Of a stretch of 12,493 bases of DNA, positions 6,709 through 12,493 are shown in pieces (positions within the stretch are counted from its first letter, which is position 1; the number at the start of each line of letters is the position of its first letter). The DNA comes from Ignatzschineria sp. (GTDB lineage Bacteria > Pseudomonadota > Gammaproteobacteria > Cardiobacteriales > Wohlfahrtiimonadaceae), in the NCBI GenBank assembly GCA_030151245.1, contig JASLEF010000062.1:1-12493 (forward strand). The letters are read 5' to 3'. The notes beneath the pieces are model-generated. The model was not told where the DNA came from and did no database searches. It saw nothing but the letters and a program-made list of their open reading frames with translations. A program made the translations under genes and the position numbers.

Positions 6709-7761
6709 ATGACTCACTTTGGCGTAACGCTCTCGCAATTCATCATGGAAGAACAACGTCGCTTCCCTGACGCAACGGGCAATTTTACCCTCCTCCTTAA
6801 CGATATCGCCGTATCATGCAAAATGATCGCAGCAGCTGTTCAAAAAGGACAACTCGCAAATATCATTGGCGCAACTGACAATGAAAATTGCCAAGGCGAG
6901 ACCCAACAAATTCTTGATGTCATCGCAAACGACCTTTTCATTAAAAACAATGCTAAACGCGGTCACGTTGCTGCAATGGCCAGTGAAGAGATGGATGAAG
7001 TTTATGAAATCCCTAAAGGCAGTCCACGTGGTAACTACCTCTTAATCTTTGACCCACTGGATGGTTCAAGCAATATTGAAATTAATGGTCCTATTGGCAC
7101 GATTTTTTCTATCTTAAAAACCGATAAAGAGAACCCAACTGAAGCAGACTTCTTACAAGAAGGAACCAAACAAGTTTGCGCAGGTTATTGCCTCTATGGC
7201 TCCGCAACAATGATGGTTCTAACAATCGGCTTTGGAACTCACGGCTTTACATTAGACCCCGCTATTGGTGAATTCATCTTAACGCATCCTAATATGACAA
7301 TCCCGAAAGAGACAGCAGAGTATGCGATCAACCATTCTAATCGCAACTTATGGGAACCCCCAATGCGCGATTATGTTGAAGCGTGTGATCTTGGCGAAGA
7401 AGGTCCTCGTCAGAAAAAATACACCATGCGCTGGGTAGGGGCAATGGTAATGGACATTCATCGTCTCATTCAGCGTGGCGGTACATTTGCATACCCTATC
7501 GACTCCTCTCTCACAGAAAAAGGGGGGCGTTTACGTTTAATGTATGAAGCAAACCCAATGGCACTATTAGTAGAACAAGCAGGGGGCATTGCCTCTACAG
7601 GTTACGAGCGTATTTTAGACTTAAACCCACAACATCTTCATCAGCGTGTTCCTGTAATCATGGGATCAACAGAAGATATGACTATCATTCTCGACAATCA
7701 TAAAACGTATGCAAAAGAGACAGGCAAAACATTCACTCACAAATGTGAGCAATATCAATAG
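6709..7761 (+). CDS. fbp: class I fructose-1,6-bisphosphatase
   Basis: A 350-aa cytoplasmic enzyme that removes the 1-phosphate of fructose-1,6-bisphosphate, the committed step of gluconeogenesis. Metal and active-site motifs are intact: SEE (92-94), the signature DPLDGSSNIE (115-124, Asp115 and Asp118), the substrate-binding block YTMRWVGAMVMD (238-249) and GGRLRLMYEANPMA (272-285, with metal ligand Glu280). Length is slightly above E. coli Fbp (332 aa). I start at ATG 6709, preceded by GTGGAG six bases upstream. An in-frame GTG at 6697 is part of that ribosome site and would add only four residues. It is divergent from fur and lies 167 bp ahead of the TRAP operon on the same strand. No strong terminator separates them, so partial readthrough is possible. 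Confidence 0.97.
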   Translation: MTHFGVTLSQFIMEEQRRFPDATGNFTLLLNDIAVSCKMIAAAVQKGQLANIIGATDNENCQGETQQILDVIANDLFIKNNAKRGHVAAMASEEMDEVYEIPKGSPRGNYLLIFDPLDGSSNIEINGPIGTIFSILKTDKENPTEADFLQEGTKQVCAGYCLYGSATMMVLTIGFGTHGFTLDPAIGEFILTHPNMTIPKETAEYAINHSNRNLWEPPMRDYVEACDLGEEGPRQKKYTMRWVGAMVMDIHRLIQRGGTFAYPIDSSLTEKGGRLRLMYEANPMALLVEQAGGIASTGYERILDLNPQHLHQRVPVIMGSTEDMTIILDNHKTYAKETGKTFTHKCEQYQ

Positions 7762-7798
7762 CCTTCCGCTAAACCGTTAAGATAAAAAAATCAAATAG

Positions 7799-7930
7799 AT
7801 AGTCTAAGAGAAGAAATTATTGGCAAAATTTACTAGATGAAGTACATTAATCGATGCACTGTACTAGTTGCATGTCACTACTTCATCTTTTAAATCTATA
7901 TACGCAAGCAATCGCAACCTCTTAGACTAT
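7799..7930 (+). promoter_or_regulatory. structured leader of the TRAP operon: nested inverted repeats
   Basis: Three nested inverted repeats lie between fbp and dctQ. The outer one is 12 bp perfect (7799-7810 with 7919-7930) and its second arm includes the A and T of the dctQ ATG. The middle one is 10 bp perfect (7835-7844 with 7879-7888), followed by four T. The inner one is a hairpin, ATGCACT (7854-7860) with AGT and GCAT (7866-7873, one bulged T). A fourth pair, AGTACA (7841-7846) with TGTACT (7860-7865), competes with the middle and inner ones. The middle stem could act as a weak fbp terminator. Role unproven. Confidence 0.5.
7820..7848 (+). promoter_or_regulatory. candidate sigma-70 promoter of the TRAP operon
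   Basis: TTGGCA (7820-7825), a 17-bp spacer and TACATT (7843-7848) give 5/6 and 4/6 matches to consensus. Transcription would start near 7855, inside the nested repeats, so transcripts from here would keep the inner hairpin but lose the left arms of the outer and middle stems. Confidence 0.4.
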
Positions 7931-8474
7931 GAATATCTTAAAAAAAATCTCGCATATTATCGATTCAATTAATATGGCTTTGGGAAAAGTCGCTATTCTT
8001 GCAATTTTCCTAGCAACCATAATATCTGCGGGGAACGCTCTTTTTAGATATCTTTTTCACATGAGTTCTAACGGCATGTTAGAAGTGCAATGGTATCTAT
8101 TTGCGGCAGTTTTTTTACTTGCGTCAGGCTATACCTATCTAAAAGACCAACACATTCGGATAGATATCCTTTCTAACCGCTTCTCGCCAAAAGCTAAAGC
8201 GGTCTTAGAAATTATTGGTATTGTCTTCTTCCTCTTCCCTGCTTTTTCAATGCTTTTATATCTCACAATTGGCCCTGCTATCAGCTCCTGGCAAATTTGG
8301 GAAATGTCACCTAACCCAGGCGGACTCCCACGAGCTCCTATTAAAGCGTTACTTCCTGTAGGTATGTTCTTTCTATTACTACAAGGAGTTTCTGAGCTTT
8401 GCAAAGCAATTATCACGCTTCGCACCCCCTCTAACGATAACGCTAATTACTTGGAGCAACAGCAAAAATGTTAG
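7929..8474 (+). CDS. dctQ: TRAP transporter small permease subunit (DctQ family)
   Basis: A 181-aa inner-membrane protein with four predicted helices (about 18-38, 53-71, 90-113, 138-160). It pairs with the large DctM subunit to form a secondary transporter that uses the Na+ gradient and a periplasmic binding protein. Hallmarks are EVQWYLFA (52-59), DQHIRIDIL (73-81) and the PNPGGLPRAPIKALLPVGM block (128-146), typical of the DctQ branch linked to TakP/FcbT-type binding proteins. Its end overlaps the dctM start by 7 bp. The ATG at 7929 lacks a visible Shine-Dalgarno sequence and sits in one arm of a 12-bp inverted repeat. The N-terminus nevertheless looks like that of relatives, so I keep this start. 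A later in-frame Met (residue 16) also lacks a ribosome site. Confidence 0.9.
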   Translation: MNILKKISHIIDSINMALGKVAILAIFLATIISAGNALFRYLFHMSSNGMLEVQWYLFAAVFLLASGYTYLKDQHIRIDILSNRFSPKAKAVLEIIGIVFFLFPAFSMLLYLTIGPAISSWQIWEMSPNPGGLPRAPIKALLPVGMFFLLLQGVSELCKAIITLRTPSNDNANYLEQQQKC

Positions 8475-9880
8475 AATTCTTACCACCTTTGATGTTTATC
8501 GCCCTTATTATCTTTCTTTTAAAGGGCTACCCTATTTCGTTCTCCCTCGCTGCAACAGGCCTATTTTTTTCAGGGATTGGTATCTACTTAGGTCATCTAG
8601 ATTTCGCCCTACTAGGTGCATTAAGTGACCGTTTTTTTGGAATCATCAGCAATGAAACTCTTCTAGCAATCCCCTTCTTTACCCTAATGGGACTTGTCTT
8701 AGAGAGAACAGGCATGGCTGAAGACCTCCTAAATACAATGGGACAACTATTTGGAAAGCTTCGCGGCGGTTTAGCATACTCTGTCGTCTTTGTGGGAACA
8801 ATGCTCGCAGCCACCACCGGTATTGTCTCCGCCTCCGTCATTGCGATGGGGTTAATCTCTCTCCCCATTATGCTACGCTATGGCTACTCTAAACGTATTG
8901 CCTCAGGCGTTATTGCAGCTTCAGGAACATTAGCACAAATCGTCCCACCTAGCCTTGTATTAATTGTTCTCGGAGACCAACTAGGCGTTTCTATCGGCTC
9001 AATGTATAAAGCCGCGCTAATTCCTAGTGCGCTACTGATTGGAGCTTATATCCTCTTCATTATGGTCATGTCGATTATTAAACCAACCTGCATGCCCGCA
9101 ATCCCTGATCATGAACGAACGCTCTTTGGTATGGATCTTTTCAAAAAAGTCATCACCAGTGTGATTCCTCCTGTGACCCTTATTTTTCTAGTCTTAGGCA
9201 CAGTATTCATGGGCGTTGCAACACCTACAGAAGCCGGCGCTATTGGTGCGGTGGGAGCGATGGTTTTAGCATTGATTAGAAAATCATTAACGAAAGAGCT
9301 ACTCTATCAAGCCTTAGATCAGAGCGTCAAAATCACCACTTTCGTAGTCTTTATCATGATAGGCTCCATGTTCTTCTCCTTGGCCTTCACAAGCCTTAAT
9401 GGAGGCATTTGGATTGAAGGGATTTTAGGAAACCTTCCCGGCGGCGCCCTAGGATTTATTATAGCGGTCAACATTCTCATCTTCTTTGTTGCCTTCTTCT
9501 TAGATTTCTTCGAGATCGCCCTGATTCTTGTCCCGCTATTACTTCCTATCGCGGTCGCACTAGGGATTGATTTAACCTGGTTTGGAGTGATTTTAGCAAT
9601 GAACATGCAAACATCATTTATGCATCCCCCCTTTGGATTCTCACTCTTTTACTTGAAATCTGTTGCTCCCAAAGAAGTCACCACAAAGGATATCTACTAC
9701 GGCGCAATGCCCTTCTTAATATTGCAAATTATCATGGTTGCGGTTCTTGTTATCTTCCCAGGAATCATTAAATCAGATAAATTTGAAAAATTTGAAGGCT
9801 CCGGTTCAGATATTGAATTCAACCTTGATATGGGCGATGGGGGTTTTGATAGCTTTGATGATTTCGGAGTAGACTTCTAG
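8468..9880 (+). CDS. dctM: TRAP transporter large permease subunit (DctM family) with acidic C-terminal tail
   Basis: A 470-aa inner-membrane transport subunit, the elevator-type translocating partner of DctQ. Many hydrophobic helices run from residue 3 to about 432. Conserved blocks are IPFFTLMGLVLERTGMAEDL (68-87), ASGTLAQIVPPSLVLIVLGD (151-170), GVATPTEAGAIGAVGA (249-264) and HPPFGFSLFYLKSVAP (386-401). The family is usually about 425-440 aa. The excess here is a C-terminal tail (435-470) that after Lys441 has no basic residue but eight Asp/Glu among many Gly and Phe, and would lie outside the membrane. The ATG at 8468 has GGAG 11 bases upstream and overlaps the dctQ stop, indicating translational coupling. 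A strong hairpin follows the gene before the first binding-protein gene. Confidence 0.95.
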   Translation: MLEFLPPLMFIALIIFLLKGYPISFSLAATGLFFSGIGIYLGHLDFALLGALSDRFFGIISNETLLAIPFFTLMGLVLERTGMAEDLLNTMGQLFGKLRGGLAYSVVFVGTMLAATTGIVSASVIAMGLISLPIMLRYGYSKRIASGVIAASGTLAQIVPPSLVLIVLGDQLGVSIGSMYKAALIPSALLIGAYILFIMVMSIIKPTCMPAIPDHERTLFGMDLFKKVITSVIPPVTLIFLVLGTVFMGVATPTEAGAIGAVGAMVLALIRKSLTKELLYQALDQSVKITTFVVFIMIGSMFFSLAFTSLNGGIWIEGILGNLPGGALGFIIAVNILIFFVAFFLDFFEIALILVPLLLPIAVALGIDLTWFGVILAMNMQTSFMHPPFGFSLFYLKSVAPKEVTTKDIYYGAMPFLILQIIMVAVLVIFPGIIKSDKFEKFEGSGSDIEFNLDMGDGGFDSFDDFGVDF

Positions 9881-9902
9881 CATTCCCTCATCATATCTCG
9901 AC

Positions 9903-9949
9903 ATCCACTCTCCGTATCTGCAACAATGACAAAGATCCGGAGAGTGGAT
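9903..9949 (+). repeat. long perfect hairpin between dctM and dctP1
   Basis: ATCCACTCTCCG (9903-9914) and CGGAGAGTGGAT (9938-9949) form a 12-bp perfect stem. After one mismatch it extends by ATCT/AGAT (9916-9919 with 9933-9936), with a 13-nt loop. The downstream bases TAATTATC are not a proper T-run, so it may be a leaky terminator or an mRNA-stabilising stem that sets permease and binding-protein levels apart. Confidence 0.7.
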
Positions 9950-9967
9950 TAATTATCAATACACACC

Positions 9968-10008
9968 AGATAGCACCTCCTAATAAACTTCTAATAAATC
10001 AGCTATCT
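9968..10008 (+). repeat. 7-bp inverted repeat in the dctP1 leader
   Basis: AGATAGC (9968-9974) and GCTATCT (10002-10008) are perfect arms around 27 bases. The loop contains CTAATAAA twice (9980-9987 and 9991-9998), eleven bases apart. It could be a second stem in the leader or an operator with phased half-sites; nothing proves either. Confidence 0.35.
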
Positions 10009-10046
10009 ATCGAATAACTACGACTACTTTAATGAGGATAATCACT

Positions 10047-11144
10047 ATGAAACGCCGTCAATTTATTACAAAAGCAACGACTTTAGCAGGTGCAGGAATC
10101 GCCTCAGTAGGTATCGCTAAAGCAAATACAAATCCCAAAGTAAAATGGCGCATGACCACAAGTTTCCCAAGAAACTTAGATCTTTTATATGGAACCTCGC
10201 AACGCCTTGCAGATTCTGTCGCTGCAATGAGCGATGGAGAATTTGAAATCCAAGTATTTGCTCCCGGTGAAATCGTCCCTTCCACACAAGTATTTGATGC
10301 CGTACAAAATGGCACTGTAGAGATGGGGCACTCCACCTCTAATTATTACCACGGTAAAAACAAAGCACTCTCTATTGATACTTGCCTTCCTTTTGGTTTA
10401 ACCACTAGAATGCAGAATGCTTGGTATTATGCAGGTGGAGGAACTGAAATCTTACGAGAGCTTTTCGACCGATACAATATCGTCAACTTTCCCGGAGGAA
10501 ACTCCAACACACAGATGGGCGGTTGGTTTCGCAAAGAGGTCAAAACAGTAGCCGACTTAAAAGGCCTTAAATTCAGAATTCCCGGTTTTGGTGGCGAAAT
10601 CTTCTCTAGACTTGGTGCTATTCCTCAAAACATTGCAGTAGGCGACATCTATTCATCACTTGAAAAAGGCACCATTGATGCAACAGAATTCGTAGGTCCT
10701 TACGATGATCAGCGCCTTGGACTCCAACAAGTTGCACCTTACTACTACACCCCGGGATTTTGGGAAGGCTCAGCCATGCTGACCTTCTATGTTAACAAAG
10801 ATGCTTGGCATAACCTCTCTCCTCGCAACCAAATCATCTTTGAGCGAGCGGCTGCAGAGTGCAACACTTGGATGTCAGCCCAATATGATGCCAAAAGCCC
10901 AGAAGCCTTAGCCACTGTTATCAAAAATGGCGCGAAACTTCGCTCCTTCTCTAAAGAGATCCTACAAGCAGCTTATGATGTTGCACAAGAGATCTATGCT
11001 GAAGAAGCCGAGATCAATGAAGACTTTAGAAAAATTTACACACACTGGAAAGACTTCTTAAATAAAGAGTATCAGTGGTTTAGAGTTAATGAAAACATCT
11101 TTCAGCAATTTATGTTTTCCCAACTCCGTCGACAAAATGCATAA
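10047..11144 (+). CDS. TRAP substrate-binding protein 1, TakP/FcbT1-like (DctP superfamily)
   Basis: A 365-aa periplasmic solute-binding protein. The N-terminus MKRRQFITK is a twin-arginine type signal with a mild hydrophobic core and an AKA site (24-26), so export folded via Tat is likely. The mature part follows the TakP subfamily throughout: QVFAPGEIVP (69-78), NFPGGNSNTQMGGWFRKEV (147-165), LKGLKFRIPGFGG (171-183), EKGTIDATEFVGPYDD (206-221) and YYYTPGFWEG (232-241). TakP of Rhodobacter sphaeroides binds pyruvate and other 2-oxo acids with Na+, and a Thermus relative binds calcium lactate, so a small 2-oxo or 2-hydroxy acid is the likely ligand here; this is inference. Ligand-region residues Gln156, Arg177 and Glu214 are present, but the residue after Glu214 is Phe, not Trp as in TakP. 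I start at 10047 because GAGGA lies 8 bases upstream; ATG 10032 precedes that site. Confidence 0.93.
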   Translation: MKRRQFITKATTLAGAGIASVGIAKANTNPKVKWRMTTSFPRNLDLLYGTSQRLADSVAAMSDGEFEIQVFAPGEIVPSTQVFDAVQNGTVEMGHSTSNYYHGKNKALSIDTCLPFGLTTRMQNAWYYAGGGTEILRELFDRYNIVNFPGGNSNTQMGGWFRKEVKTVADLKGLKFRIPGFGGEIFSRLGAIPQNIAVGDIYSSLEKGTIDATEFVGPYDDQRLGLQQVAPYYYTPGFWEGSAMLTFYVNKDAWHNLSPRNQIIFERAAAECNTWMSAQYDAKSPEALATVIKNGAKLRSFSKEILQAAYDVAQEIYAEEAEINEDFRKIYTHWKDFLNKEYQWFRVNENIFQQFMFSQLRRQNA

Positions 11145-11234
11145 TCCCCTTTAATGGGCAAAGATGGTGCGAAGAGAATTCATTACTCCTCACTCCAACT
11201 TCATAAACTTACAACATACCAATAATACTGAATG

Positions 11235-11259
11235 CCTTTTACAAAAAAACATTAAAAGG
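11235..11259 (+). repeat. small hairpin before the second binding-protein gene
   Basis: CCTTTTA (11235-11241) and TAAAAGG (11253-11259) form a perfect 7-bp stem with an 11-nt A-rich loop, ending 11 bases before the AGGAG ribosome site of the next gene (from 11270). It is AT-rich and may only be a weak structure. The rest of the 140-bp gap shows no clear promoter or terminator. Confidence 0.35.
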
Positions 11260-11284
11260 ATTAAAATATAGGAGATCTACTACT

Positions 11285-12385
11285 ATGAAACGTCGTGATT
11301 TTATCAAAAAAGCAGGCGCTACTGCAGCAATTTCAGGATTAGCAGCCACATCAATTGCTAAAGCAGATACTTACCCAAAAGTTAAGTGGCGCATTGCTGC
11401 AGGGTTTCCTAAGAACCTCGATATTCTATTTGCCGCTTCTACTATGCTTTCAGAGAAAGTTTCCAAATTGACAAATGGTCAATTTGAAATCCAAGTCTTT
11501 GCTCCGGGCGAACTGGTGCCTGCGAACCAAATTTTTGACGCTGTCTCCCAAGGTACCGTAGAAGTGGGTCATTCTGCATCCTACTACTACCACGGTAAAA
11601 ACACAGCACTTTCTATCGATACCGTCCTCCCCTTTGGAATGAGCGCAAGAATGCAAAATGCCTGGTTTTATGCAGGTGGGGGATTAGAAGTTCTTCGTAA
11701 AGTTTTTGCAAAATACAATATCATCAACTTTCCAGGTGGAAATACCACAGCTCAGATGGGAGGATGGTTCCGCAAAGAAGTAAAAACACTTGAAGATCTA
11801 AAAGGCTTAAAATTTAGAATCCCCGGATTTGGTGGAGAGATTCTCTCTAGACTTGGCGTAATCCCTCAAAGCATTCCCGCAAGTGATGTTTACTCATCTC
11901 TTGAGAAAGGAACGATTGATGCAGCTGAATTCGTGGGTCCTTATGATGATGAAAAATTAGGATTACAAGCGGTAGCGCCTTACTACTATACTCCTGGTTT
12001 CTGGGAAGGCTCTGCAACAACCTCCTTTTTTGTCAACGATCAGAAATGGAATGAACTCCCAAAACTTTATCAAGAGATTTTTGAAACCGTTGCCGCAGAG
12101 ATCAACCAATGGATGATTGCGCAGTATGATGCAAAAAATCCACCAGCACTTGCCACACTCACGAAAAATGGTGCTAAACTACGCTCTTTTTCAAAAGAGA
12201 TTTTGCAAGCTTCTTATGAGGTAGCTCAAGAAATCTATAAAGAAGAGTCTGAAAAAAATGCGGATTTCAAAATGGTCTACGATCACTGGAAAGACTTCCT
12301 CAACCAAGAATACCAATGGTTTAGAATTAATGAGAACATTTTCCAAAACTTTATGATCTCTCAAATCCGTAAGCAAAATAGGTAA
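11285..12385 (+). CDS. TRAP substrate-binding protein 2, paralogue of the preceding gene
   Basis: A 366-aa periplasmic TakP/FcbT1-like binding protein. A hand count gives about 70% identity to the upstream paralogue over the mature part, with no gaps, so this is an old tandem duplication. The Tat-type signal MKRRDFIKK ends at AKA (25-27). Motifs in order are QVFAPGELVP (70-79), QMGGWFR (157-163), FRIPGFGG (177-184), EKGTIDAAEFVGPYDD (207-222) and YYYTPGFWEG (233-242). Gln157, Arg178 and Glu215 are kept, with Phe216 again in place of the TakP Trp. Differences from paralogue 1 near the cleft include SASYYY for STSNYY (97-102) and SATTSFF for SAMLTFY (243-249), so ligand preference may differ. 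ATG 11285 has AGGAG 10 bases upstream. No terminator separates it from efp. Confidence 0.93.
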   Translation: MKRRDFIKKAGATAAISGLAATSIAKADTYPKVKWRIAAGFPKNLDILFAASTMLSEKVSKLTNGQFEIQVFAPGELVPANQIFDAVSQGTVEVGHSASYYYHGKNTALSIDTVLPFGMSARMQNAWFYAGGGLEVLRKVFAKYNIINFPGGNTTAQMGGWFRKEVKTLEDLKGLKFRIPGFGGEILSRLGVIPQSIPASDVYSSLEKGTIDAAEFVGPYDDEKLGLQAVAPYYYTPGFWEGSATTSFFVNDQKWNELPKLYQEIFETVAAEINQWMIAQYDAKNPPALATLTKNGAKLRSFSKEILQASYEVAQEIYKEESEKNADFKMVYDHWKDFLNQEYQWFRINENIFQNFMISQIRKQNR

Positions 12386-12393
12386 GATGTAAG

Positions 12394-12422
12394 CTGAATT
12401 TAAATTGGAGTTCAGGTATAAT
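12394..12422 (+). promoter_or_regulatory. candidate efp promoter
   Basis: A perfect -10 TATAAT (12417-12422) lies 40 bases before the efp ATG. At 17 bp upstream the -35 is CTGAAT (12394-12399), only a partial match. Position and -10 quality make a promoter likely. Confidence 0.5.
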
Positions 12423-12462
12423 CTGCGTAGAAAAATTTATTATCGGGAGATAGTGATTAAAA

Positions 12463-12493
12463 ATGGCAACATATACAACAAATCAATTCAAAA
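12463..12493 (+). CDS. efp: elongation factor P, N-terminus only (cut by window edge)
   Basis: Ten codons are present, reading MATYTTNQFK, which fits the characteristic EF-P start (M-A-T-Y-x-S/T-N-x-F-R/K). EF-P relieves ribosome stalling at polyproline stretches. A GGGAG lies 13 bases upstream, a rather long spacing. The call rests on ten residues plus an apparent promoter, so it is probable rather than certain. Confidence 0.75.
   Translation, partial: MATYTTNQFK

Noticed and set aside
8135..9606. Minus-strand open frames within dctQ and dctM (8135-8425, 8593-8868, 9319-9606)
   Set aside because: Basic, proline/isoleucine-rich mirror translations of membrane helices, with no ribosome sites; dctQ and dctM explain the sequence fully.

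Overview
The window is AT-rich chromosomal DNA from a gammaproteobacterium. The evidence is a tRNA-Gly/tRNA-Cys pair in the order of the E. coli glyW-cysT cluster, together with MlaC, MlaB, PpiD, Fur, type I MurB and EF-P of gammaproteobacterial type. An organic-acid-eating lineage such as Ignatzschineria/Wohlfahrtiimonas would fit, but that placement is inference only.

Minus strand, positions 1 to about 6450, read right to left: fur and a 12-13-TM GT-C type glycosyltransferase overlap by 16 bp; then ppiD (periplasmic chaperone) with a good intrinsic terminator behind it; then murB (cell-wall precursor synthesis), mlaC and mlaB (retrograde phospholipid transport across the envelope). Last comes a strong sigma-70 type promoter driving tRNA-Gly(GCC) and a tRNA-Cys cut by the window edge. 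The block is mainly envelope biogenesis plus iron regulation.

Plus strand, about 6700 to the end: fbp (gluconeogenic fructose-1,6-bisphosphatase), then a TRAP transporter operon (small permease dctQ, large permease dctM, two tandem TakP-like substrate-binding proteins about 70% identical to each other), then the first ten codons of efp. Uptake of 2-oxo or 2-hydroxy acids next to a gluconeogenic phosphatase suggests growth on organic acids. This is inference.

No mobile element, CRISPR array, phage gene or defence system was seen. The least ordinary signals are: (1) nested, partly mutually exclusive inverted repeats before dctQ, the outer arm covering a start codon that lacks a Shine-Dalgarno sequence; (2) two binding proteins for one permease pair; (3) a glycosyltransferase that has lost the usual family motifs; (4) an acidic tail on DctM; (5) mlaC-mlaB detached from mlaFED. 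No stretch longer than 300 bases lacks a gene; the longest gap is the fur-fbp divergent region of about 264 bp.
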